A stretch of 32,680 bases of DNA from Acidobacteriota bacterium (lineage in GTDB: Bacteria > Acidobacteriota > Thermoanaerobaculia > Thermoanaerobaculales > Sulfomarinibacteraceae), in NCBI GenBank assembly GCA_024641545.1, contig JAHECW010000045.1, forward strand, positions 1-32,680. The letters are read 5' to 3'. The notes under the pieces were generated by a model, which had not been told where the DNA came from, searched no databases, and worked only from the letters and a program-made list of their open reading frames with translations. Position 1 is the first letter of the stretch. Every line of letters begins with the position of its first letter. The position numbers and the translations under genes are program-made. Below are positions 1 through 7,049 of the stretch, piece after piece.

Positions 1-441
1 AACGGCGGCGGCAATCTGGTCGAGGCCCTGACCACCTTCCTCAGCGGTGAGGTGTACTTTACCGCGATCCCCCGGGGGCGGGTCGTGGGTAGTGAACCGT
101 CGGGGCGTTGGACCAAGCCTTCAATTGTCGTAATGAACGAGGGCAACTACTCGGACGCCCACTGTTTCCCCGCGGCCTACACCGCGCTCGGCATCGGTGA
201 GACCGTCGGCATGCAGGTGCCGGGCACCTGCACCTCGGTGTGGTGGGAGACTCTGCAGGATTCGACGCTTCATTTCGGGATCCCGGAGGTCGGCTACCTC
301 GACACCCACGGCGAAATCACCGAGAACAACCACCTCGATCCCGACCACGTGGTCGACAACGACCCGGCTGAAGAATCCGGCGGGCGCGATCAGCAGCTGG
401 AAAAAGCGGTGGAGGTTCTGCTCGCCGAGCTCGACGGGTGA
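1..441 (+). CDS. Tricorn-type protease, C-terminal fragment (5' end outside window)
   Basis: This is the last 146 residues of a reading frame already open at base 1. It matches the C-terminal serine-protease core of tricorn-type peptidases (S41-related): a glycine-rich NGGGN start, then NEGNYSDAHCF with the presumed nucleophilic Ser at fragment residue 51, then GIGETVGMQVPGTCTSVWWE, GIPEVGYLD, and the family ending GRDQQLEKAVEVLL. Tricorn proteases degrade peptides in large assemblies; bacterial versions of this size are often exported, but the N-terminus is not visible here, so its location is unknown. The apparent GTG start at 52 is internal to the domain and should not be used. The gene converges with the kinase-like reading frame on the other strand, which overlaps it antisense. 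The family call is very likely; the substrate is unknown. Confidence 0.9.
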   Translation, partial: NGGGNLVEALTTFLSGEVYFTAIPRGRVVGSEPSGRWTKPSIVVMNEGNYSDAHCFPAAYTALGIGETVGMQVPGTCTSVWWETLQDSTLHFGIPEVGYLDTHGEITENNHLDPDHVVDNDPAEESGGRDQQLEKAVEVLLAELDG

Positions 442-1461
442 CACGGGGTCGGCCTGCGCGCGAGACCCGCGCACCACGACGGGCTCGTGTTGAGGTGCGG
501 GCGTCCCGCCCGCGGGGAGTCGCTGAGGTTCGAATTCGGAAGCAGAGCCGCCCTCCGGGCTGCGGCCCCAGGAGCCGAGGTCGTAGAGGATCCTCTCCTC
601 ACCATGCTTCTTGATTCGTTTGTTGAAATGTTTGACCAGCCTTGCTTTTCGGAGAAAGAGCTTGGTCAGTTCGGCGGACGTGAGGTAGCGCCCGAGGCGC
701 TCGCTGATCGTCTCGTCGTCGGTTGTCACCAGGGCGTTCCAGAGTTGCCTCTCGCAAAGATCGAGGTGATCGAGGTCGAAGAGAACCGCGGTCTCCCGGA
801 AAGCCCGGGTGTGGTCGATGAGCCAGAGATTCCAGTTCTTGTCGATGAGGAGGTTGCCCTGGTTACGATCGGTGTTGGCGATGAGGGCGTCGAAGACCCA
901 CATGATGGCCTTTTGCTTCCACCATTTTGACTTGTTGGGCGGTTTGAGACGACCCTCCTCCAGCATGATGTCTTCGGGGGTCATCGCCTCCATCCAGATT
1001 TGAACCGTGCCGCGGGCCCCGCCGACGTTTCGCTCGACGGTCGGTGGGACCCGGCCGATGCCGAGGATTTCGCTGAGCTCATAGGCTGCGGCCTCGAAGA
1101 TCCGGGAGTCCCGGTAGGTGACGACCATTCTCTTCGAGCCGGTTTCTTCCTGCTCGGTGACCTCGATGAGCCGCAGAACCGCGCCGAATCGAACACCCTC
1201 GAACTCGAGCAGGAGCTTGATGTTCTTGGCGATTCCCCGGCTCATCTGTTTACGCTCGACGACTTCCGCGGTGCGAAGAGCTTCGAGGATCGTCGCCTTG
1301 TCCTGGAAGGGGAGGGGATTGCCCGCGCTGTCGAGATAGACGTATCCGGTGGGGTAGAGGCTGGATTGAGCCGAGGCCGGGCTCGCCAACACGACCCCGA
1401 CCACAACCAGAGCCAGACCGCCGGCACGGCGGGAAAGGCGCCGGAGATGCGCTGATTTCAT
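121..1461 (-). CDS. Exported PI3/4-kinase-like protein; reading frame extended past its probable natural end
   Basis: The 446-codon frame begins with a signal peptide (basic residues, a hydrophobic stretch at about 15-28, ASPASA-Q). Residues about 75-160 look like a kinase N-lobe (AAAYELSEILGIGRVPPTVER). Residues 196-220 read NTDRNQGNLLID then LWLIDHTRAF, closely resembling the catalytic loop and metal-binding Asp of PI3/PI4-kinase and HipA-like folds (D198, N203, D216). Substrate and activity are unknown; by signal peptide it would act outside the cytoplasm. The conserved part ends near residue 295 (about position 577). The remaining 150 or so residues are low-complexity readthrough across the 495-513 palindrome and antisense to the tricorn gene, so the true protein is probably about 300 residues with a lost or missed stop. 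No Shine-Dalgarno sequence precedes the ATG. Confidence 0.65.
   Translation of the reverse strand: MKSAHLRRLSRRAGGLALVVVGVVLASPASAQSSLYPTGYVYLDSAGNPLPFQDKATILEALRTAEVVERKQMSRGIAKNIKLLLEFEGVRFGAVLRLIEVTEQEETGSKRMVVTYRDSRIFEAAAYELSEILGIGRVPPTVERNVGGARGTVQIWMEAMTPEDIMLEEGRLKPPNKSKWWKQKAIMWVFDALIANTDRNQGNLLIDKNWNLWLIDHTRAFRETAVLFDLDHLDLCERQLWNALVTTDDETISERLGRYLTSAELTKLFLRKARLVKHFNKRIKKHGEERILYDLGSWGRSPEGGSASEFEPQRLPAGGTPAPQHEPVVVRGSRAQADPVSPVELGEQNLHRFFQLLIAPAGFFSRVVVDHVVGIEVVVLGDFAVGVEVADLRDPEMKRRILQSLPPHRGAGARHLHADGLTDAERGVGRGETVGVRVVALVHYDN
495..513. repeat. 19-bp GC-rich palindromic repeat, copy 1
   Basis: GTGCGGGCGTCCCGCCCGC contains a 7-bp inverted repeat (GCGGGCG / CGCCCGC) around a 3-nt loop. 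The identical 19 bases occur at 10406-10424, also beside a gene end and also followed by an AGGAAG- or GGGGAG-like purine run. It resembles REP-type extragenic palindromes. It has no T tract, so it is not a classical terminator. Confidence 0.6.
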
Positions 1462-1469
1462 TGTCTCAA

Positions 1470-1499
1470 AATATCAGAAAATCCGCGCTGGAGGTGCAA
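1470..1499 (-). promoter_or_regulatory. Candidate promoter of the kinase-like gene, nearly leaderless
   Basis: On the minus strand, TTGCAC (1499-1494) and GATATT (1475-1470) are separated by 18 nt. The -10 box ends 8 nt before the ATG at 1461, so the transcript would start at or next to the start codon. This fits the lack of a ribosome binding site. Read by eye only. Confidence 0.4.
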
Positions 1500-1537
1500 C
1501 CGACGGGAGGAAGATCCTCATCCCCGGGCCGACCCCG

Positions 1538-2299
1538 TCAGTACCAGTCGAGAAAGCGGACGTCGATTTCGGGGTTCGCTGCCACCGCTTTCTTGAACTC
1601 TTCGAGATCGCTCATCCCGCCCTCGCCGCGATAGTGGTAGGGGTAGACGATTTTCGGCGCGAACGCGAGCACCGCATCGGCCGCGCGTGCGACGGTCATC
1701 GTGTAGGGCAGGTTCATGCAGACAAAGGCCGCGTCGATGTTCTCAAGCGCCCGCATCTCGGGGATGTCCTCGGTGTCGCCGGCGATGTAGATCCGTTTCC
1801 CGCCGATGGTGACGACATACCCGTTATCCCTGTCTTTCGGGTGGAAGTTTCGGCGTTCTTCGCTGAGGTTGTAGGCGGGGATCGCCTCGATCGTGATCCC
1901 TCCCCAGTCGAAGGACTCACCGTTGGCGAGAATGTGCAACCGGCCGGGAACGCTCTTGCCGAGCTTCTCGGCCACCGTCGTGGGCGCGATGACCACGGTC
2001 TCGGCGGTGCTGATCGTCTGGACGGTCTCGACGCTGGTGTGGTCGCCGTGGATATGCGTGATGAGGATGAGATCCGGTGGTTTGAAGTCGCCGAAGACAT
2101 CGGCGCCTCCGACCGGGTCGACGTAGATCGCCTTGCCGCCGCAGGTCATGACGAAGGTGGCGTGGTTGATGGGGAAGAAGGTCAACTCACCATCGTCGGT
2201 CGCGATCATGTCGGTGGCCAGGTCGGCGGTTGCTCCCGCCGCAGTGAGAACGACGACGGTCGCGGTCAAGATCACGGTGGCGAGCTTCTGAAGTTGCAT
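1538..2299 (-). CDS. Exported metallo-beta-lactamase-fold hydrolase (UlaG/COG2220-like)
   Basis: The 253-residue protein has an N-terminal signal peptide (hydrophobic to about residue 22, then GATA-DL). The metal-binding motif THIHGDH (H82, H84, D86, H87) is followed by GDT at about residue 174 and by YPYHYRG near the C-terminus, the arrangement of the UlaG-like branch of MBL-fold hydrolases. That branch includes lactonases and phosphoesterases; the substrate here cannot be read from sequence. The start at 2299 is chosen because AGGAGG lies five bases upstream and the signal peptide begins there; an upstream in-frame start at 2362 would overlap the preceding gene. It follows the threonine synthase gene by 53 bp on the same strand, so co-transcription is likely, although no functional link is evident. 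Confidence 0.85.
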   Translation of the reverse strand: MQLQKLATVILTATVVVLTAAGATADLATDMIATDDGELTFFPINHATFVMTCGGKAIYVDPVGGADVFGDFKPPDLILITHIHGDHTSVETVQTISTAETVVIAPTTVAEKLGKSVPGRLHILANGESFDWGGITIEAIPAYNLSEERRNFHPKDRDNGYVVTIGGKRIYIAGDTEDIPEMRALENIDAAFVCMNLPYTMTVARAADAVLAFAPKIVYPYHYRGEGGMSDLEEFKKAVAANPEIDVRFLDWY

Positions 2300-2352
2300 C
2301 GTTGCCTCCTTTTCGGGTGGTCGTCTTCTGACAACGAGGGTAACCCGACGTT

Positions 2353-3588
2353 TTACTCCCACCCGGGGACGCGGCGTTGACCCAGTGGGATGAAGTGCCC
2401 GGCGGTGAGCAGAAGCAGGACCCGCTCACCGGGGGAGATGGTGCCGGCATCGACGAGACGGTGGAGCGCGGCGACCACCGCGGCGCTCTCGAAACTCGCG
2501 GCGATCCCGATCCGGCCGCAGTCGGAGAATCTCGCCAGGATCTCCTCGTCGCCGACGGCCACCGCCGTGCCGCCGGAGTCTCTGATGGTGCTCAGAATGC
2601 CGTGGCCCATGATGGCGCCGGGGACATCGAGACCATCGGCGATGGTGCCCCTGGACACCACCGGCCGGACTTCGGTGAGACCCGCCTCGAAGGACTCGAC
2701 GACCGGGGCGCAGTTCTTCCCCTGGACAACGACCATCCGCGGCAGGCGGTGGCTCTTGGGGTCGATGAGGCCGAGGCCGATCAGCTCCTGCATCGCCTTC
2801 CAGATTCCGACCAGACCGGTGCCGCCGCCGGTGGGGTAGAGAATCCAGTCCGGGAGGTTGTCGGCGCCGAGGTCGTGGAAGATCTCGAGCCCCATGGTCT
2901 TCTTGCCCTCGAGGCGGCCCGGTTCGAAAAAGGTGGACATGTCGACATACGCCCCCGAGGCGAGCTCGGCGGCCACGTCGTCGCGCATCTTCTTGCCCGC
3001 GGCGGCGATGTTGGAGCCGTGAAAACGGACCTCGGCGCCGAAGTACCGGGCTTCGCGGTGGTAGAGCCCGTCTTCGTATCCTTCGGGCATGTAGACCAGG
3101 CAGCCGGGGAGGCCGAGCCGGGCCGAGAACAGACTCGCCGCGACGCCGGCGTTACCTTGGGTCGGCAGGCAGAATCGCTGCGCGCCGCAGGCGCGCCCGA
3201 AGGCCACCCCGGCGGCAAGGCCACGGTCCTTGAAGCTGCCCGAGGGGTTGGTCCCTTCGTTCTTGGCCAGAACCGTGACGCCGAGGCGCCTGCTCCAGGA
3301 TTCGATCTCGACCGTTGCGGTGAGCCCGACATCGGCTGCAAAGGACCGGCGGGGGCCGATGACCGGCAACAGATCGGAGAAGGACCACATCCCCTGTGAT
3401 CGCCGAGGTTGTCCGAGCTCGACCCGATCGAGGTCGTACTCGACGACGACGGGCTTCCCCGGCGGCGGACAACAGGAGCACAGGCCGATGGGTTTGTCGA
3501 ATCCGCGCGTTTCGATTTCTCTTCCGCTCATCGAGCACACCAGGCGTTTAATCTTCGGATTGATCCGCAGGCCCGCGTTGTTCATCAT
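2353..3588 (-). CDS. thrC: Threonine synthase-like PLP enzyme
   Basis: The 411-residue protein has fold-type II PLP-enzyme features. The probable Schiff-base lysine is K120 in NPSGSFKDRG, an Asn-containing QGNAG loop follows at about 165, and the glycine-rich phosphate-binding loop TGGGTG lies near residue 273. The N-terminus carries clustered cysteines (C18, C37, C39, C40), as in threonine synthases with a small metal-binding N-terminal segment. Threonine synthase converts O-phospho-L-homoserine and water to threonine and phosphate in the cytoplasm. No hom or thrB gene lies nearby, so a related threonine synthase-like activity such as a diaminopropionate or cysteate synthase-type reaction cannot be excluded. 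AGGAGG is placed correctly upstream of two adjacent ATG codons at 3588 and 3585. Confidence 0.82.
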   Translation of the reverse strand: MMNNAGLRINPKIKRLVCSMSGREIETRGFDKPIGLCSCCPPPGKPVVVEYDLDRVELGQPRRSQGMWSFSDLLPVIGPRRSFAADVGLTATVEIESWSRRLGVTVLAKNEGTNPSGSFKDRGLAAGVAFGRACGAQRFCLPTQGNAGVAASLFSARLGLPGCLVYMPEGYEDGLYHREARYFGAEVRFHGSNIAAAGKKMRDDVAAELASGAYVDMSTFFEPGRLEGKKTMGLEIFHDLGADNLPDWILYPTGGGTGLVGIWKAMQELIGLGLIDPKSHRLPRMVVVQGKNCAPVVESFEAGLTEVRPVVSRGTIADGLDVPGAIMGHGILSTIRDSGGTAVAVGDEEILARFSDCGRIGIAASFESAAVVAALHRLVDAGTISPGERVLLLLTAGHFIPLGQRRVPGWE

Positions 3589-3902
3589 CGCTCCTCCTGC
3601 AGAGCATTATCGCCGAACCGTCGAGAACTCCCAGGCGCCCGGTTCTGGGGTGCGGTGCCGCAGACGGAAGTGCGGGTGGAGACGGGCCCGACTGAGGCGC
3701 TCGATGGGCTCTCGGTCGGAGGCCGACTACTATGCGGCGGTCGGGTTCGGCTGGTGCGGCCCTCTGGGCGGCCGACAACTCCGGCCGGCGGTTTTCGTAT
3801 TTATCAGGGATCCGGCGGGCCGCCGCAGGGTCCGGGGGTCGCTCGGCGGGATCGGTTAGGGTGGATGGAGCCGGATACCGGGTCGGCACAAAGGGGTGAG
3901 AG
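3589..3902. promoter_or_regulatory. Divergent intergenic region with a candidate promoter for the downstream plus-strand gene
   Basis: This 314-bp GC-rich gap separates two divergent genes. On the plus strand TAGGGT (3857-3862) could be a -10 box, giving a leader of about 34 nt. A ribosome binding site (AAGGGGTG) ends 5 nt before the ATG at 3903. I see no small gene, terminator or convincing repeat in the rest. Confidence 0.35.
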
Positions 3903-5060
3903 ATGTTCAGGAGATCGGTCATCGTCATGGCGGCAACCGCGGTCCTGTCGATGGGCGGGTCGCTCTCCGTGTGGGCGCAATCAACCCCCTCCGCGGAGGA
4001 GTTGCTCGGGGGCAGGCTCCTCGGCGCCGCCGGTGAAACCACCCCGGCTGTCGATCATCGGGAGGTCCTCGCCCTCAGCGATGAGATGCAGCGGTTTCTG
4101 AGCGAGTACGTCAATCCCGGGGCCACCGATGTCTTCAAGCTGCAGCAGTTGATCGATGCGATCATGGACGCGACCACCTTCGGACTCGAGTACGACGAGA
4201 ATACCCGCACCGCCGCCGAGACCTTCCGCCTCCGACTGGGCAACTGTCTTTCCTTCTCCGCCATGTTCGTAGCCCTGGCGCGCGGTGTCGGATTGAACGC
4301 GGAGTTTCAGGAGGTGGACATCCCGCCTGATTGGTCGATGAGGAAGGATGTCTTCGTGCTCAACCGGCACGTCAACGTCAGCATTTCTCTGGGAGCCGCG
4401 GGAACCCACGTCGTCGACTTCAACATCAGCGACTTCAAGAGCACCTACGAGATCGACATGATCTCCGACAAACGCGCCATCGGGTATTTCTACAACAACC
4501 TGGGCGTCGAACGGATGCAGGACGGCGACATCTCCGGAGCGGTGGCGAACTTCCGTCGAGCCGTCGTCGACACCGACCGGAGCTTCTCACCGGCGTGGAC
4601 GAACCTCGGTACCCTGTATCGGAAATTCGGTTACCACGCGTACGCCGAGGCGGCCTACAAACAGGCGCTCAAGGCCGACAAGATGGACGTGGTGGCCATG
4701 AGCAATCTGGTCAGCCTGTACGAGAAGATGGACGATCCGGAAAAGGCCGAGATCTATCAGAAGAGGGTTGATGAGCACCGGATGAGGAACCCGTACTTCC
4801 GCTTCAGCCTCGCCCGCGAGGCCTTCTTTGATCGTGACTACGAAGCCGCCATCAAGCACCTCAAGGTCGCCATCAGGGAGCACAAGAACGACGACGAGTT
4901 CTACTTTCTCCTGGGTCAGTGCTATCTCATGAGTGGGGATGAGAAGGAGGCGCGCCGGTGGACCGTCAAGGCCGAGGAGGTTGCGGCGACGGACGAGGCG
5001 CGAAAGCGGTACTCGACCAAGATCGAGACCTTGATGGCCGCATCGCAGAAGGTGGATTGA
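3903..5060 (+). CDS. Exported transglutaminase-like protein with TPR repeats
   Basis: The 385-residue protein starts with a signal peptide ending near VWAQ (residue 26). Residues about 80-180 look like a transglutaminase-like papain fold: Cys115 in RLGNCLSFSAMFVALAR, His156 in NRHVNV and Asp172 in HVVDFN form the expected Cys-His-Asp triad. From about residue 195 come TPR-like helical pairs (YFYNNLGVERMQDGDISGAV, then AWTNLGTLYRKFG, FYFLLGQCYLMSGD). Bacterial proteins of this layout are usually uncharacterised exported proteins; the triad suggests a protease or amide-processing activity, with the TPRs for partner binding. The start is supported by AAGGGGTG upstream and by the signal peptide. 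The next gene encodes another exported TPR protein. Confidence 0.8.
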   Translation: MFRRSVIVMAATAVLSMGGSLSVWAQSTPSAEELLGGRLLGAAGETTPAVDHREVLALSDEMQRFLSEYVNPGATDVFKLQQLIDAIMDATTFGLEYDENTRTAAETFRLRLGNCLSFSAMFVALARGVGLNAEFQEVDIPPDWSMRKDVFVLNRHVNVSISLGAAGTHVVDFNISDFKSTYEIDMISDKRAIGYFYNNLGVERMQDGDISGAVANFRRAVVDTDRSFSPAWTNLGTLYRKFGYHAYAEAAYKQALKADKMDVVAMSNLVSLYEKMDDPEKAEIYQKRVDEHRMRNPYFRFSLAREAFFDRDYEAAIKHLKVAIREHKNDDEFYFLLGQCYLMSGDEKEARRWTVKAEEVAATDEARKRYSTKIETLMAASQKVD

Positions 5061-5100
5061 GGACAGTGCTCCCTCCGGTCGCTGTGAGGAGGAAAGAGGG

Positions 5101-5262
5101 TTAGACGTGAGGAGTCAGGAGTTAGGAGTTAGAGGTTAGACGTGAGGAGTTAGGAGCGAGGAGAAATCCTCATTTCCCCACAGCGAGCGGAGCGAGCGCT
5201 CACTCCTAACCAGCGAGCGAAGCGAGCGCTGACCTCCTCACCCTCTCACCTTCTCACCGTTG
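5101..5262. repeat. Purine/pyrimidine-rich intergenic repeat, family copy 1
   Basis: Purine-rich units based on GTGAGGAGTTAGGAG occur several times. They are followed by two copies of a core CAGCGAGCG-(G/A)-AGCGAGCGCT, each followed by a pyrimidine-rich segment complementary to the purine units (CACTCCTAAC, CCTCCTCACC). The whole can fold as a long imperfect hairpin. Related sequence is at 21413-21484 and 31618-31728; the 20-base core CAGCGAGCGAAGCGAGCGCT recurs there in reverse complement. No coding capacity is seen. Confidence 0.7.
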
Positions 5263-5326
5263 AGCCTTCCCGTCGTCCGATGTCAAAAACCTGTATTTAT
5301 CGCGAAATCGCGCCCGCGGGCCGCGC

Positions 5327-5332
5327 TATACT
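5327..5332 (+). promoter_or_regulatory. Candidate -10 box (TATACT) for the carboxypeptidase-regulatory/TPR gene
   Basis: TATACT matches the sigma-70 -10 consensus at five of six positions and lies about 110 nt upstream of the start at 5446. I see no good -35 at the expected spacing, so this is weak. Confidence 0.3.
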
Positions 5333-5445
5333 GCGCCCGAGACGACCGCTTCTCGCGACCCGATCGGGGTTCGGGATGGTGGCTTCGACAAGGGCGGGGA
5401 TGATGGAGACCATCGCCCGCCGATACCCAAGGAGAGGTGTTCACG

Positions 5446-6711
5446 ATGCTGACCAAGAAATCCGCCCTGATTTGTTCCCTGATTCTGATGCTCATGGCCG
5501 CCGGAATGGCAGATGCCGCTTACAAGGGCAGGCTCATCGGCGTCATTGTCGATCCGGACGGCAAGCCCATCGAAGGCGTGACGGTGATGGCGACATCGGA
5601 TGATCTGCCTGCCTTCAACGAAACCAGAGTCACCGACAAGAAGGGTGTCTTCAAGATCGACTTCGATGAGATCAACGTCACCTACAAGTATCAGTTCTCC
5701 AGAAACGGTTACATCACCCTTCTCACCGAGCAGGTGTGGACCAAGGACGGTTCGGCACGGCATTACTTCACCCTGACTCCGGGAGAGTCCGTGGTCGGTG
5801 CCATCGGCGAAGCAGTGGTGGTCGCCTCCTCGGCGGCCGCGGTGGCGTATCAAGAGGCGGTCGCCGCGTTTGAAGCCAAAGACTATGTGACGGCCGAGGC
5901 CAAGCTCGAGGAGACGCTGGAGGACGAACCCGAACTCCGCCAGGCCTGGACAGCCCTCAGTGTGGTCGAACTCGAGCAGGAGCACTACGCTGAATCGGCT
6001 GCGGCCGCCGAAACAGCCATCGAGCTCGGATCGACCGACATGGCCGTTTTCCGGACCCGGTGGGAGGCCTATCGGCTGGCCGGCGATGAAGCCAAGACCG
6101 CCGAGGCGCAGGCCGATCTGGAGAGATTCGGCCAACTCGCCGAAGAGGCGAAGAGAATCTACAACGAAGGTGTCGCGCTGCTGAAGACCGGCGACAAGGA
6201 GGGTGCGTTCGTCAAGTTCGAGCAGGCCCTCGACGCCGATCCGAACCTCGAGCCGGCCCTCTTTGCTGCCGCGACCACGGGTCTCGAAACCGGCAGGCCA
6301 GCCGTAACCGCCGACGCCGCCAAGAGGATTCTGGTCAACAATCCGGGCAATCAGGACGCGCTTCGCCTGAGCTACAACGCGGCGCTGGAGCTCCAGGACG
6401 ACGAGATGCTCATCGACGCCCTCGTGGGTCTCGCTCCGGTCGAACCCGAGGCCGCAAAAAAGAACCTCTGGGTTCTCGCCATGGCGGCGTACAACGCCAA
6501 CGACAACGAGAAGAGCAAGGATCGGTTCGCCAAGGTTCTTCAGGTGGATCCGAACAACGCTCAGGCCCACTACCTCCTGGGACTCGTGTACCTGGGTGAG
6601 GGGGCCAACGACGAGACCCGGGAGCACCTCGGGCGGTTCCTCGCCCTCGCCCCCGACGACCCCGATGCAGCGTCGGCTCGGGAGATTCTCGCGTATCTCG
6701 GCGACAGCTGA
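5446..6711 (+). CDS. Exported protein with carboxypeptidase-regulatory-like domain and TPR repeats
   Basis: The 421-residue protein has a signal peptide (ICSLILMLMAAGMADA). A carboxypeptidase-regulatory-like beta-sandwich follows at about residues 27-105 (GVIVDPDGKPIEGVTVMA, then a KGVFKIDF strand). From about residue 140 to the end are at least six TPR-type helical pairs, including AYQEAVAAFEAKDYVTAEAKL, YNEGVALLKTGDKEGAF and AHYLLGLVYLGEGAN. Such proteins act as periplasmic or surface scaffolds; no catalytic residues are evident. The ATG at 5446 is preferred over the GTG at 5437 because AAGGAG (5429-5434) is 11 nt from the ATG but only 2 nt from the GTG. The neighbouring genes also encode exported proteins, and the next gene downstream is a TonB-dependent receptor under its own promoter. 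Confidence 0.8.
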   Translation: MLTKKSALICSLILMLMAAGMADAAYKGRLIGVIVDPDGKPIEGVTVMATSDDLPAFNETRVTDKKGVFKIDFDEINVTYKYQFSRNGYITLLTEQVWTKDGSARHYFTLTPGESVVGAIGEAVVVASSAAAVAYQEAVAAFEAKDYVTAEAKLEETLEDEPELRQAWTALSVVELEQEHYAESAAAAETAIELGSTDMAVFRTRWEAYRLAGDEAKTAEAQADLERFGQLAEEAKRIYNEGVALLKTGDKEGAFVKFEQALDADPNLEPALFAAATTGLETGRPAVTADAAKRILVNNPGNQDALRLSYNAALELQDDEMLIDALVGLAPVEPEAAKKNLWVLAMAAYNANDNEKSKDRFAKVLQVDPNNAQAHYLLGLVYLGEGANDETREHLGRFLALAPDDPDAASAREILAYLGDS

Positions 6712-6757
6712 TCGGCGACTCGACGAGACAGCATCTCAGTGAAATCCTAGGTGTCTG

Positions 6758-6794
6758 GTACGGATTTCCGGGCGATCTGTTCGGAAATCCGTAC
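6758..6794. repeat. 13-bp perfect inverted repeat with 11-nt loop upstream of the TonB receptor
   Basis: The arms (6758-6770 and 6782-6794) are perfect complements built on GTACGGATTTCCG. No T tract follows, so a terminator is unlikely. It lies about 46 bp after the preceding gene and about 230-265 bp before the sigma-54 promoter. That distance suits an enhancer-binding-protein site, although a structured 3' end of the upstream mRNA is equally possible. Confidence 0.55.
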
Positions 6795-6898
6795 GGCAGG
6801 CCGGGCAGCGGTCCTGGGACCGATTTCTGAACTGCGCACTCGGTCCTCCAGACTCTCTTCTCCGTCGGTCTCCGCTGGTTTTTTCCGTGTCCTGAAAA

Positions 6899-6914
6899 TG
6901 TGAGATAAGTCACT
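6899..6914. promoter_or_regulatory. CRP-type binding site
   Basis: TGTGA-GATAAG-TCACT matches the CRP consensus TGTGA-N6-TCACA at nine of the ten defined bases. It is flanked by AAAA on the left and TTTT on the right, as in the ideal site. Its centre is about 118 bp upstream of the sigma-54 -24 element. The Crp/Fnr protein encoded at 21485-22156 keeps the residues that contact TGTGA. The motif is seen directly; occupancy is inferred. Confidence 0.6.
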
Positions 6915-6983
6915 TTTTCGGATGCACTTAGAGGCTGGATCGAACGCTGACAGGGAAGGCCGGACCGAAGATCCGTTGTAAAA

Positions 6984-7016
6984 CCCCGGCATCGTCGTGA
7001 CGATGCCGGGGTTTTT
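6984..7016 (+). terminator. Rho-independent terminator, strong and potentially bidirectional
   Basis: The 13-bp perfect stem (6984-6996 with 6999-7011, built on CCCCGGCATCGTC) has a nominal 2-nt loop, a TTTTT tract after it and AAAA before it. It lies 272 bp after the nearest upstream gene and ends only 8 bp before the sigma-54 promoter. It could end the upstream mRNA or a short unannotated RNA, and it insulates the receptor promoter. Confidence 0.85.
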
Positions 7017-7023
7017 ACATACA

Positions 7024-7039
7024 TGGCACGGTGTTTGCA
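7024..7039 (+). promoter_or_regulatory. Sigma-54 (-24/-12) promoter of the TonB-dependent receptor gene
   Basis: TGGCAC-GGTGT-TTGCA is a full match to the -24/-12 consensus, with the invariant GG (7025-7026) and GC (7037-7038) exactly 10 nt apart. Transcription would begin near 7050, giving a leader of about 206 nt before the ATG at 7256. Sigma-54 promoters need an enhancer-binding ATPase; none is encoded in this window. Confidence 0.75.
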
Positions 7040-7049
7040 ATTCTTTTCA

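Noticed and set aside
2377-3399. 340-codon plus-strand frame opposite the threonine synthase gene
   Set aside because: It mirrors the synthase codons, has biased Gly/Asp/Glu composition and has no domain.
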